The position numbers were made by a program, and so were the translations under genes. Below are positions 1-12,471 of a DNA stretch of 64,000 nucleotides, one piece after another. The stretch lies in contig CM041553.1 of the NCBI GenBank assembly GCA_023238725.1, forward strand, positions 7,029,001-7,093,000, in the 5' to 3' direction. Numbering within the stretch: the stretch's first letter is position 1; every line of letters begins with the position of its first letter. This DNA is from Scortum barcoo (taxonomy: Eukaryota; Chordata; Actinopteri; Centrarchiformes; Terapontidae). The notes below the pieces were generated by a model. That model made no database searches. It saw only the letters and a list, made by a program, of their open reading frames with translations, and was not told the DNA's origin.

Positions 1-597
1 TACTGAAAATATGTAGATGATGTAGATTGTATATATTAGGAAATCTAAATAAAAAACAGTAATCACAGTCACAGTAATGTTAAAAAGAACACAGTTACAG
101 TTTAGTATTGTGAAATGGATTAGTTCTGTGCATTATTATGCAAGCTCAGAGTATTTAATAATAATACACTGTAAATGTAAAAACACACAAGACACACAGT
201 GAATGCACCGTTCTGTAAACACAAAAGTTGTAAAAGTAAGAAAAAGTGTTAATATATTAAGTGCATACAATTCAGAAAGGTTGTTCACACTACAGTGGTT
301 AAAGTAATTCAAGTCCTTCTCAGAAGGAAAAGATAACAGAACCTGCAGCAGAGAAAAAACCCACAATAACACCTGGCCAACAATGATGCTTTTGGTTTAA
401 AAATATTTAAACATCGTGGCTTATAGTTTTATAATAATCTGACTGTCAACAAAAGAACACTGAGAACACAAGACACATTAATACAAGCATGTCTACAGAA
501 ACCCCAAGTTGTAGCGTTTTCACAATAAATGAATTCAAACTGTTTTCTTCTTCAGTCCATCTGTCCAGTTCTGTGTCTGTAATATCAGCCGACTGCC
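1..597 (-). other. tmc7: tmc7 3' UTR / downstream flank
   Basis: AT-rich sequence downstream of the tmc7 stop codon on the minus strand. I see no coding exon. No canonical AATAAA hexamer is visible on the minus strand. The variant ATTAAA (plus-strand tttaat at 154-159) could be the polyadenylation signal, but its sequence alone cannot prove that. How far the 3' UTR extends is unknown. Confidence 0.4.
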
Positions 598-3500
598 TCA
601 CACATGTGTGGAGGAGTCAGGAGGAGGGTGTGCCAGGAACACACTTTCATTGAAATTGTTGGAGAAGCTGGTGTGGTAGCTGGGGCTGCTTCTGCTGCTG
701 CTGCTGCTGCGGGGCTGTGATTTGGACACCGGGGATTTAACAGCTCTCTGGGCCTGGCACAGCTTCTGGATGAGGAAACGCTTGTCACGGCCCTCCTGGG
801 AAACCAAACGGACACAAAGATAGAAGAATTTTGGTAATCATTTCAATGATGATCAAGCACACTAAATGCATTATTGAAGAAAAGAGACATCAGTTTCTGA
901 GTAAACCCACCATGGCGAGCTGCTCCCTCAGTTGGTTGATTACTCTCTTGTGAGCTCTAGCTAGTGCAATCACATAAAACATAGCCAAACTGCAGGGGAA
1001 ATGAAAATGTTTGAAATAACAAACCAAAGAGAAGACAGACCACTTAGTCCAAACAGTTCAAACATCAGGAATGTCTGACAGAAACACGCACCATGTAAAA
1101 ACAAAGAAGGAGACAGCGAAGGCCTCTGATGAGAGAGCGAAGAGGAGTGTTTGGACTCCATTGGGTAGCTGGGATACTGTGGTTGGTAGCACCTCCCAGG
1201 AGGTGTTGTAATTAACAAATGGTCCACAGGCCTGGGAACAGTTTATTCTGTGCAAGGTAAGCATGAATGAATACATACAGTATGCCAAGAGAAACCGTAA
1301 AGAGAAATCCATGAGACAAATACTGACTTCTGGAGTCAACACTTCTACTCAAGGTTCTATTAAAGGTGCAGTGAAGCACATGTGATGTTAGCTGATAGAC
1401 TGAAAATGAAACATCCATGGTCAGAAACAGTGCATTACTCACTGTGCCACACTAACAATGACAGGCAGACTGGCCAGAACCAGGCCAATCAGCAGGACAC
1501 CCAGGAAGAAGAAGCTGGAGCTGGAAGCTCTGAACGGACGCGTGGCTGGACGGCAGTTGTTCATCAATGAGACCTACGAACAAGCAGAAGAAAGGTAACA
1601 TAGCCCCGGACGCCCTCTATTAGAGCTTTGATTCATGTACATAAAAAAAAAACAAAAAAAACTTATGTATACTTAAATCACCTTTTTGATATAGAAGATG
1701 AAGAAGTATTTAATAGTGCAGATGGCAGGCAGCATGGGGCTGTAGAAGGTGCCGATCCAGCAGATGGTCTGACCGTAGACGATCTCTAGCACATTCTGAG
1801 GAATACCAAACTCCTGCTGACCCCACCACTTAGCCAGGCCACAGTCACAGTACATCACTATCAGCCTAAGCAGTACAACAAAAACACACGGATACCAGTG
1901 ACTAAAGAACAAATGATGAGAAAGATTTACACCTAAATGTATTCACAGGAAAGGCAAGAAAACTGAATGGAAAAAATGTTAAACGTTCACTGAGATGGTG
2001 AAGTTGATCGTTTGGCTTTGGGAAGATGAGGGCTTACTTTCTGGGAAACTCCACAAAGATGGTGACTGCGACAATGATGATGAAGTCAAAGATGGTAAGT
2101 TTGTACATCTCCTGGCCCACACGGGTCTCCCAACACTGTGGAAAACAAGAGAGAGTATTGACAATATGTCACCAGAAGACTGGAGGGGAGGATTTCTGAC
2201 CAATCCCAGGATCAGTTCCACCATGTGTTACAGTGTACAAATGGATTTCACACTCTGATTCAATTTTTTTTTTTTTATAATTTCATACTCTGAGTAATGT
2301 ACATTTAAAATGTTTGATGAAAAGTCTCACATGAAACCCATTAGATAGTTTCAGGCAATCATTGAGTGCTGAGCTACAGATATGCATGTTGACATAGAGA
2401 TAAACTTTTATCTTAGGTTTGATACGGATGCCTGTGTATTATGACATAAAGAAAAACATTGTATATTGTACTGCAATGACTTACAGAATAAAGCAAATGG
2501 TTATAGCCACATTGGCAGGACTCCGCTTTACATTGAGTGATCTGGGACCAGAGAGAGAAGAGCAGCACCCCAATACTGGTCAACCGCATGAAGACACACC
2601 TGTAAAGACAGGAAGGAGGAAGGAAAAAGAGAGAGACAGAAAGAACAAAAGAACAGAGTACAAGTATTAAAAATGATTTAGTCTTAGTGGCTTTACAGCA
2701 GCTGGGTTCAAGTGTACCTCATGAGAGTGAAACGGATCTCGAAGGCAGGTGAGTAGTCCTCAAAATTAATGATGACGGAGAAGAGGAGCGGGGTGATGAA
2801 GTTAGCCATGGTGATAACGATTGAGGGTAGATATTCATAGATGAGATCCACGATGAAATTTTCCTGCAACCACACAAAAAGGTGTCACTGACAGCATTTC
2901 CTTAATTACCATTAATGCCTTCTGATGTTTGTTTAAAGCTTATATTGAAAATTTGATCAATGTTTTCCCAAAAAAGGGGTAGAATGTCAAAGAATCAGCA
3001 GCTTAATTTTATGAAATAATTCTAAGAATAAGAAGGAAAAAAGAAAAATATAGGGGAGGTACCTAAAAAAAATCTGGACAGATGTAAGTTTTAAGGGAGT
3101 TTCTAATTCTAAAGAATCTTCTTGCACAGGAAAACAAGAAAATGCCGTCAAAGGACATTGCCGTCATTTCGTTACCTTCACATTATTCATCTGGGCCTGG
3201 GAGAAGATGGTGGCCACATAAATGCTGTAGAAGCAAGCAGCCAGAACGGCGATGACAAAAAGGTTGAGGATGAGGCGGATGAGGTAAATCCGACACTTCT
3301 CTTTGCGTGTGCGATCTTCTATTTTCTGTTTGATCCTCTCCTCCTCCAAATCCGTCTGGGGATATGAGAACGTGTCAGGCGGGTAAACATTGAATGGATA
3401 CATGGATTAAACATTTGCTACAAAAGAATAATTCCATTTGAAAAATACATAAAATTGGTGTACATGACTGAAAAGATCTTTTTGAGAGAGCCGCTAAGCT

Positions 3501-6477
3501 TATGAGTGTCCACCATAAACTACTCCTTGTTCCTAAAATAAAACGTCAACTAATAAAACGTCAGGTTCAACAGAAATGATCCACTGACCCGGAGCTCGTA
3601 CAGTAGACTGCTTCTCTTTAGCTTTGCGGCGTTCTCGTTGGTGATGCAGAAGTCCCAGCCGGCGAAAATCTTGTTGCAAAAGCTCTGAAAGCGATCCTCA
3701 TCCTGAATCAGGTTACGCTTGAATCCTGTGGCAGACCTTGAAGGGAAGCTCTTCCCAAGTTAGCAAACGCCCCCAGAAACTGATCGCTCAAATAAATTCT
3801 TCGTGATTTTGCCCTCTCTTTACCTTTTCACAATCCAGATGAGGCTGAGGAACAGGTAGGCCACAGTGACCAGCAGGTAGGCCAGCGGCAAATTGTAAGT
3901 GATGTGTGCAAAGTATATTTTGTCCACCTTGTAGAAGCCATAGAAAAGATAAGTCTGTTCCAGAAAGCCCTGCAGATTGAGCACAAAAGACATGTGAGGA
4001 GACCAAATGCAGACCTTCTTTTTTTTTCCAGAGAACATTAAATGATAAGTGAGAGGACTTACTCCACCAGACAGCAGATCTGTGATGTGCTCATGAAAGA
4101 TGACCAGGCCTCGGCGGGCGCTGCTCGGGTACACGCTGCACTCGCTTCCTGTAGCGAAACACAAGGAAAGGTTCGTGCTTGAGACTGCTTTATGTTTAGT
4201 TAATACTCTGGGATGAAACAGTCACGTCTGCTCACCATCATTCGGGTTAAAGGTAATATTCGCTGAGACGCTGGGGGCGATGATGATGGGTAACATGACG
4301 AAGCTGAACATGAGCAGAAAGATGATCATGTTGAGCATGACCAGGAAGCGCAGGAAGGAGAAGTAAGACAGGATCCCTGTGCCGAACATCCCTGTTGAAT
4401 GTAAAGGAGGGAGGCGTTAGCTTTGGAACAACAGTCGCCACACTTTCTGTGAGAGCAAAAGTATATTTACAGGATGAAATCAATAAATGGATGCATTCTT
4501 CTGACAGACCCTGTCATTATTCATCTCTCACCCTCGATCAGGTGGATGTCGCCCCTCCACAGCTGCAGGGAGCTCAGACATTCTTGGGCTTCATCCCTCA
4601 GCCTCCTCAGATACCTGCGGGTGCTTTGCCTCAACTGGCTCCAACTGCTGAGCTCTCGGGCCTCCTCCAGGCGCTGCGTCCTGACAGGGAACGGTCAGAC
4701 ACACTGTTAAAGACCTATGCTGCATAATTCCTTTTAAAAGTAGTCAACAATGCAACCTGTAATCTTTCCTACTTGTCTCTGCGTTTCTCTGCCATGCTCT
4801 TGGCCAGTTCCCTGATGGGTCTCTGCACCGTCTGGCACTTCAGTTTCTCCTCCTGTCTGATGAGTGTGCTCAGGCCCCATTTCCCACTGCCGGAGGAGCC
4901 GCTTCGCCCTCTGGAGCTGCTTCTTCGCTTGGTGCCGCCGCTCGACGACTTCCTGCGGTACAGCAGCGACTGGTAGCTGGGGAGCTGGTCCAGCAGCGGG
5001 TTACTGGTGACTCTCCCACTCCGGTCAGTGAAGAACACTTGAAGAGAGGTGAATAAATGTGATCAGATCATACAGAGTTAATTATGTTTGATCATGTGGT
5101 ACGGCAGACAACTCTTTACAGCACCATCTTTTCATTTCCATCAGTTACAATATGCTTAAAATAGACAAATTAAGACAATGTAAATATCTTTTACTAGAGG
5201 ACTGAAGTAAATGGATAATTTAGAGCTTTAGAGAATTTATTAATTACTTGTCAACTATCAAATTACTATTTTATTTAATATTTTGACAATTAATTAATGT
5301 TTTTTTATTATTATTATTAAAGTGTCTTCTGATTTCACTTCTCAGATGTGATTTTTTTTCTCTTCAGTCCTCTTTAACAGTAAACTGAACATCTTTGGAC
5401 TGTGGACAAAAAAAAAAAAAAACATTTTGAGTACGCCACCTTGAGCTCTGGGAAACAATGACCAACATTTTTCATCATATTGCAGACCAAACTAACTAAA
5501 TTAATCATGAAAATAACGCAGCCTGAGACTAAATGTAGTGAGAGGTGCTGATATAATTCCATGACAGAAACTCAATAAGACATCTTGATGAGACAAGATA
5601 AACACACAGTATGTAATGTGATTAATACACTGTGTTAAAACAGTCATTGCAGTTACTCATTTATCAGGATATGCCTATACATTATTCATTCACTTCCTTA
5701 TATGTAAATATGTCCATGTTTAGTTCCCCACCTTGAAAGTGCACTTTATTTCATCTCTATATCAGCGACTTTCCCAATAAATGAACACAAACATATGAAA
5801 CAGACAAGTTATAATGACTTAATATTTCATTCTACATCAATCTGAGAATTTATCCATATTTTAACATACTGATTTAGTACATCTGTGTCATTAAATATAA
5901 TGAATGGCGGGCAAAATGACAGTAAGATTAAATATCAGGGGAGGATTCAAGTTAGCGCAAAAACTAAAATGAGACTGAAACTTTGCTTTATTTCCTTCGC
6001 CTGTTCAGACTTTCCCAGTAGTCCAGTACTTTTTCTTTTCTTGATAAATCACAAGTCTGACACACGGAGTTAAAACGACCTGATACTGCTGGTTATCATT
6101 AATATATACAGGTTTTAGTGTATACAGGTGTGTAATATGAACAACAAACACCGACCGAGGCTGTTTTAGTGTCTTTTGTTGTGTTTATCCACGCTCAGAC
6201 GATGGCTAACCAAGAAGTAGACACAGCCAGGAAAAAACGCCCTGAGCTGAGTTTCAGTACGATAAAAAAAAAAAAAACTACTGTCTAACCTCTGAAACAC
6301 GGACTCTTTCCCCCTGAGATGATTAACCAGCAGGTCAGAGTAGTCAGCCTGCTGGTTTGTTTGAGGTGTGTTTGCGGAGGCTAACCTCACTAGCCGCGGT
6401 GCTAACGCTGAAGTTTGACACGTCGCTAAGGATCAGTGCACACACAGGGAGCCCGCTTTACCTGAGTCCACCTCCAT
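598..6477 (-). CDS. tmc7: Transmembrane channel-like protein 7 (tmc7), complete, 16 coding exons
   Basis: Exons (plus coordinates, in transcription order): 6462-6477, 4773-5037, 4532-4680, 4236-4391, 4063-4148, 3824-3969, 3589-3736, 3176-3355, 2718-2863, 2485-2599, 2038-2135, 1682-1865, 1443-1573, 1092-1247, 911-989, 598-795. All junctions are GT-AG and phase-consistent; they sum to 2253 nt (750 aa; the human protein is 723 aa by memory). The protein is a multipass membrane protein of the TMC/anoctamin-like superfamily. The TMC signature CWETRVGQEMYKL starts near residue 470. TM1 lies about residues 154-182. Segments such as WGQQEFGIPQNVLEIVYGQT, DLEEERIKQKIEDRT and the C-terminal DKRFLIQKLCQAQR resemble TMC7 more than TMC1-6 or TMC8. 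The ATG lies in a 16-nt coding exon. The tail is Ser-rich, encoded by a triplet run near 690-710. TMC1/2 are hair-cell mechanotransduction proteins; the role of TMC7 is less clear. It is divergent to tmc5. Confidence 0.93.
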
Positions 6478-7621
6478 CGTCCTCTCTTCTGACAGGAGAT
6501 GGATGTCTCTTGATGTGTTGGAGTCACTTTTATGTCCGCGTTAAGGTGGCAGACCTGAGCGGGGACTCGGCTCTCCGCTGTCTGGAAGAGTCTGCGCCTT
6601 TTCCCGCAGACAACTTCCTGGATGTGGATCAGATCCTGGAGCGGCTCTGACCACAAACACTGTCTCATCTGTCTCTGTGGCACTTTATGGAGACTTTTTA
6701 CTGTACCAGTCAGACAGATTTTACTGCTTTAGAGATATAGATTGAAATTATTATGGGAATGTAGCTGTAGATATCGCATTTTACACATAAATGTCATTTT
6801 ATTGTACTGTATTGTATTGTATTTATTGTCCCCTGTATTTAATTAGTTTTACAATAGCCTGTAACATTATATGATTTAGAGAGGCGTTCAAATTTTATTT
6901 TCTATTAGTTTGTTTGATTTTTTTTTGTACCTTTAACTATTCAATCATCCCACCATGTATTTACACACACACACACGCACACAGAGATAACATTACATTA
7001 TAATAATACTATTATAATCTAAGCACAGAGAAGCTGTTTGCTCTCAATTTCCCTGAAGTCTTTACCCTCTGTCAGGCCAGTCCATTTCTCCAACTTTATG
7101 TTCATGGCCAATATTGCCCTGGTATCTTACATACCAAAAAAAAAAGGAGAAAGTCACTCTACACAGGGATGGAACAATAAGTAGCCAGGGGGACTGTAAG
7201 CCAAAGGTCATACTTGACTTAAAGCACCACCAAAGGAGGGGTAGACAACTTAGACAAGCTGCTGGCCTGCCACAGCTGTCAAAGAAAAACACTAGAGTCA
7301 CCACTCGTGATCTTTTACAACAAGCTGGATGGCTCAGCTTATAATGTATTTACAATCTGGACGGCAATCAACCCAGACTGGAACCAAAGGAAGCTCCAAA
7401 GAAGACGATGAAAAAAAGAAGATAGGCAAGGCACTAGTGACACTGCACATCTAAAGGAGAGAACATGTTGCCCAGGACCCCAGCTTCTCTAGCCACAGTG
7501 AGGGAAGACACAAAAACGAATCACACTTCCATTGTTAATTGTCTTCTAGTAGAGACGGATTTCAATCATTAAGCATATATGTTATCTCTATTGTGTGAAA
7601 TTAAGATGAAGACAATATATG
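6478..7621. other. tmc7 upstream region (5' UTR/promoter side of the divergent tmc7-tmc5 intergenic region)
   Basis: The first ~150 bp left of the tmc7 ATG (6478-6660) is relatively GC-rich and probably holds the 5' UTR and promoter. Beyond it the sequence turns AT-rich, with a short CA tract near 6962-6982. I see no supported exon, RNA gene or recognisable repeat between about 6700 and 7621. Confidence 0.4.
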
Positions 7622-8012
7622 TTAGGGGGCAGCGCAGTGGTGTGGTGGTTAGCACTGTTGCCTCACAGCAAGAGGGTTCTGGGTTCAATCCCCATGGTTG
7701 AGGCAGGCCCTTCTGTGTGGAGTTTGCATGTTCTCCCTGTGCCTGCGTGGGTTCTCTCTGGGTACTCCAGCTTCCTCCCACAAGTCCAAAGACATGCAGG
7801 TTAGGTTAATTGATAAGTCTAAATTGCCCCTAGGTGTGTATGTGAGTGTGAATGGTTGTCTGTCATCTCTGTGTAGTTAGCCCTGCGATTGACTGGCGTC
7901 CAATCCAGGGTGTACCCTGCCTCTCGCCCAAAGATAGCTGGGACAGGCTCCAGCACCCCGTGACCCTGTGTTCTCAGGATAAATGCGGGTTAGGAAAATG
8001 GATGGATGGACA
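7622..8012 (+). mobile_element. tRNA-derived SINE (teleost high-copy family)
   Basis: The block opens with a tRNA-like head. GTGGTTAGCACTGTTGCC resembles a Pol III A box and GGGTTCAATCCCC (about 7680-7692) is a B box. It continues with the familiar teleost repeat body (GTTTGCATGTTCTCCCTGTG, a TCCAAAGACATGCAGGTTAG core) and ends in a short ATGG repeat near 8000-8012. I recognise this as a very abundant fish interspersed element but cannot assign a Repbase name. It is not a functional tRNA, because the cloverleaf is incomplete and a long unrelated body follows. Confidence 0.75.
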
Positions 8013-8514
8013 ATATATGTTAATTGTTTATGAAGTAAAATTTTATTTCAGAGTTATCTAAATTGATTCAGCTTAGTTTGAGTTTTGGTTGGGTCAAAAC
8101 CTGTGTCCTACATCTCCCAAAATGCAACTCAGGACCATCTTTCGTTAGTCTTCTCACATTTCTGACAGCAAGTGTTACAGATACGGGCATGTTGAAATAA
8201 CCCTGATGACGATGTGAGTTATTTTTCCTTCAGGGCCAAAGACTACATTGTGCAAGACTTTTTACAGGCTGTGTAGGAGCAGCACCCCTCTGCAAGACCT
8301 AACCATGTGGAGAAGGAGAGGGAATGAGAAGACTTCAAGATACTGTGCAGCATCATGTTAATACACTTCAAAAATGAATAAATCGAAGAAAATTCAATAA
8401 AAAGGATTTTTTAAACTTACTATAGAAGTTTAAATCAGTTCTGCAAAACTTTCCAGATTAAAGTGTGTTTTCAGGAGCACTTCACTGAAAAGGACTCCTT
8501 AAATGTTTTATCTA
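8013..8514. other. Intergenic spacer between SINE and Tc1-like element
   Basis: AT-rich DNA with no gene, RNA or repeat I can support. It ends in TA at 8513-8514, the expected target dinucleotide for the Tc1-like element that follows. Confidence 0.4.
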
Positions 8515-9845
8515 CAGTGGTGTGAAAAAGTGTACAACCCCTTCCTGATTTCTTATTTTTTTGCAATGTTTGTCACACTTAAATGTTTCAGATCAAACAA
8601 ATTTAAACATTAGTCAAAGACAACACAAGTAAACATAAAATGCAGTTTTTAAATGAAGGTTTTTATTATTAAGGGAGAAAAAAAAATTCCAAACCTACAT
8701 GGCCCTGTGTGAAAAAGTGATTGCCCCCTAAACCTAATAACTGGTTGGGCCACCCTTAGCAGCAGCAACAACTGCAATCAAGCATTTGCAGAGTAATTTG
8801 CAATGAGTCTTTTACAGCGCTGTGGAGGAATTTTGGCCCACTCATCTTTGCAGAATTGTTGTAATTCAGCCACATTGGAGGGTTTTTCGAGCATGAACCG
8901 CCTTTTTAAGGTGATGCCACAGCATCTCAGTAGGATTCAGGTCAGGACTTTGACTAGGCCTACTCCAAAGTCTTCATTTTGTTTTTCTCTTCAGCCATTC
9001 AGAAGGTGGACTTGCTGGTGTGTTTTGGATCATTGTTCCTGCTGCAGAACCCAAGTTCGTTTCAGCTTGAGGTCACGAACAGATGGCCGGACATTCTCCT
9101 TCAGGATTTTTTTGGTAGACAGCAGAATTCATGGTTCCATTTGTCTTCCAGGTCCTGAAGCAGCAAAACAGCCCCAGACCATCACACCACCACCATATTT
9201 TACTGTTGGTGTGATGTTCTTTTTCTGAAATGCAGTGTTACTTTTACACCAGATGTAATGGGACACACACCTTCCAAAAAGTTCAACTTTTGTCTCATCA
9301 GTCCACAGAGTATTTTCCCAAAAGTCTCAAAATTTGGCAAAATTGAGACGAGCATTAATGTTCTTTTTGCTCAGCAGTGGTTTTCGTCTTGGAACTCTGC
9401 CATGCAGGCCATTTTTGCCCAGTCTCTTTCTTATGGTGGAGTCATGAACACTGACCTTAACTGAGGCAAGTGAGGCCTGCAGTTCTTTGGATGTTGTTGT
9501 GGGGTCTTTTGTGACCTCTTGGATGAGTCGTCGCTGCGCTCTTGGGGTAATTTTGGTCAGCCGGCCACTCCTGGGAAGGTTCACCACTGTTCCATGTTTT
9601 CGCCATTTGTGGATGATGGCTCTCACTTGTGGTTCGTTGGAGTCCCAAAGCTTTAGAAATGGCTTTATAACCTTTTCCAGACTGATAGATCTCAATTACT
9701 TTCTTTTCTCATTTGTTCCTGAATTTCTTTGGATCTCAGCATAATGTCTAGCTTTTGAGGATCTTTTGGTTCTACTTCACTTTGTCAGGCAGGTCCTATT
9801 TAAGTGATTTCTTGATTGAGAACAGGTGTGGCAGTAGTCAGGCTA
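8515..9845 (-). mobile_element. Tc1/mariner-type transposon, right end truncated
   Basis: The left terminal repeat starts CAGTGGTGTGAAAAAGTGT directly after a TA. A second related motif (GTGTGAAAAAGTGATTGCC) lies about 190 bp inside, matching the IR/DR arrangement of fish Tc1 elements. The transposase lies on the minus strand. The expected right-hand inverted repeat is absent: recognisable element sequence stops near 9840 at a TCTA/TGTC microsatellite (about 9843-9875). It is non-autonomous. It sits in the spacer between divergent tmc7 and tmc5, so it may have lengthened their shared upstream region. Confidence 0.85.
8600..9745 (-). pseudogene. Broken Tc1-like transposase
   Basis: Minus-strand frames hold recognisable pieces of a Tc1 transposase. 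The longest is an open stretch at 9327-9695 that contains the paired helix-turn-helix DNA-binding region (for example TVVNLPRSGR, a typical GRPR-like linker). Further downstream, in other frames, are a DETKVELFG-type catalytic segment near 9280-9310 and a GGGGVMVWGCF-type segment near 9150-9210. At least one frameshift separates the N-terminal part (near 9620-9640), and more stops and shifts follow. It cannot encode an active enzyme. Confidence 0.8.
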
Positions 9846-9875
9846 TCTATCTATTTGTCTGTCTGTCTGTCTGTT
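9843..9875. repeat. Tetranucleotide microsatellite (TCTA)n / (TGTC)n
   Basis: Short compound tract of ATCT and GTCT units. It abuts the point where recognisable Tc1 sequence ends, so truncation or repeat expansion at the breakpoint is plausible. Confidence 0.75.
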
Positions 9876-10773
9876 TATTCATCCGTTGTCCTGCAGCACA
9901 GACTCCTGGACACTGATCCTGTGGATGCCAGTTAATTTGATCCTGAGGGGTTTAATTATTTTTGTCACAGTAGTGTCCGTAGGGATTTTCATGGCCCATT
10001 CTGAAACTTTGGACTTTTACCCTTATGAGTTAGTTCACTTCCTGGTAGATGGACTTGGCCAGCCAGTCTTTGGTTTTATAACACAGTGGTTCTCAGGCTG
10101 ATACACAGATTACTCCTCAGGCTGCATGGACTGCTAAAAAGACCAGAAGTCTTTTTTTTTTTATTGTCTTCTGCAGATTCTCACACAGTAACCAGGTAAG
10201 TTCTGACAGACAGAACACACTATTGTTTACCTAGATATTTTATTATTTGTACAGTATATAAGATAATGCACTTTTATTTCTAACTCCCTGCTGACTTGTC
10301 AGACTGTAGTTTTCTCTTAATCGTCATTCATATTTCATCTATTCTGCTGTCCTTCAGTGGCTCTGTGTGAGAGCCATAGAGTTAGTACATGTGGTGGAAA
10401 CCAAACCCACTGTGTGAATTAATGATGAATGGTTGAGGATGGGACCAAGAGATTAAATTACGCTTGCTTCCCCCCAACAATGTAGCTGTTACTCCAGACA
10501 CAGAAAGGCACTCAACATGTGATTCTACTTGTCTGAGCTATATTAAAGTAGATTTAGCTGGCAACTGCAGCCTAAATACAGCATATGATGAAGGCATACC
10601 TTCTTATGAGTCTCATCTTTATTTTTTTTTACCATTATAGTCATTTGTGTTTTTACAGTGTGTTACTGGAAGTGGACTATACTGTGCAAATATCATCATA
10701 CTGAAGTGTGACAGCGACAGAGTGAGCTGAGGGATCGTCGTCGAAGAGCGAAAGGATTGATTTGAAGGATCCC
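9876..10773. other. tmc5 upstream region
   Basis: No coding exon is supported here. The stretch just before the tmc5 ATG (about 10680-10773) probably holds 5' UTR, because it leads without an in-frame break into the start exon. Possible acceptors (TTTTTACCATTATAG and TTTTTACAG, near 10620-10660) suggest an upstream non-coding exon, but I cannot locate it. Confidence 0.35.
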
Positions 10774-12393
10774 ATGACAAGTTACAGCAACAGAGGTTTC
10801 TTCAACCCTGCCTACCATGACAGCGAGACCCTGGAAATTGATAGGTTTGTGTTAATATAATGACACAAAATGTAGAGCAGTGAATGATTTCCCTGAAAGA
10901 AAAGCCTCGCTTGCTTCCCTCATTTTAATTCATCAAAGACTGTGTTTGAGTGAGTGGTGTTTGTGCTTGTAATCTAAAGGCATAACATTTACTGTGAAAG
11001 AGTGAACAGGATGTCCTCAAGGAACAGGCAGCTGTGTGCGTATGATATTTATCCTGACTATATCCCAGGCTGTGAGTGATTCAAGTTATTTTTCTTTTCG
11101 ATTAGAAATTTGAGGTTTAACATTTCTAAAAACGTTACAGGACAACATATCTGTCCATTGATGCCTGAAGTGCTTATAGGACATTAAACCCTTAAGAAAT
11201 CCCTAATCTTTGAAATTACCCACAGGAGGAAAACATCCCTGCAGTAGCAGTCATATCTACAACACTTCTTTAATTTCACATAATGACTACAATGTAAGCA
11301 TGACTTGAAATTCCACTTCCTCTCTTGAACAAATAACCACACAGCTCTATGGTACCATAAACACAAATTATATGACCTTGATGATAAGTAGTCTGTCTTT
11401 CGCTTTGTATGTGTCCTGTTCCGTGTGGCCTCCAGGTCCTCCAGCAGAACCCACCACGCTAACCCCTACGCCAGAGAAGACCGAGCCTGGCAGGGTGACA
11501 GGTCAGGAGCACATTACTCGTCGACCGGTCCGACCAGCGGTGACGATGCTGTGAGCAGAGTGCCATGGGGGGGCTGGCAGGAGGAGAGCTGGAGGGGCAG
11601 AGAAAGCATCCCCATGGGTCTCATCTCGACACACCCTGAGAGTCCATCATGGCAGCATGACCGCAGTATGCGACCTAACTGAGTTTCCTGAGCTATAGAG
11701 CAGATTTAAGTCTGTGTATACATTGTGATGTATATTCTGCATTGTCCCATTTGAAAAAAAACAACGTTATTTGTTGCTAACCACTTTGTCTCTTTACCTG
11801 TTGCTAAGTGACACTTGTGTTGATACTTCTACTCTGTCTCCTCCTCACAGATCACAGTACGTTCCGAATCCCCTCCGACTCTCAGTATAATCGACCACCA
11901 TCTATTCAGCTTCCTTCTTCCATGTCAGGTAATGGTTCAGCTACTCTTACTCCAAAAATAGTAGTTTCTTTTCACAGTCAAAGTCTTCACAGTTATTGGG
12001 AGCTTTCACATTGTTGCTATGGTATTGCTAAACACACACGGCAAGTTGAGAAATGCTTTACAAGACAATCATTTAAAATAAATGTGACATCCACAACGAC
12101 CTGTTGACTCTCATTACCAACCAACAAAATCCAGCTGGGTAATTATTAATGGAGGCAATGTACAACAACAAGTGACGAGAAAAATAAGGAAGTTGGCTAA
12201 GAAAATTAAACGGGGGAAAGGGGATTGTTCAAAAGTGTAATATGAATGTTGTGTAATTAGAAATTAAATTTGGTCAAATATTTGCACTGTGATAGTAGTA
12301 GATGATAGTATTACGGTCACAACTTAAAGATTGCTTACATAATAATTACACTAATTACATATATAAAGTATAGCCTATGCATGTATGTGTGTG

Positions 12394-12471
<78 letters not shown>

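Noticed and set aside
7640..7700. Possible tRNA gene
   Set aside because: A- and B-box-like motifs are present but the cloverleaf is incomplete and a SINE body follows.
9886..10101. 71-aa hydrophobic plus-strand frame between the Tc1 element and tmc5
   Set aside because: No family resemblance, no splice context and no neighbouring coding signal; probably chance.
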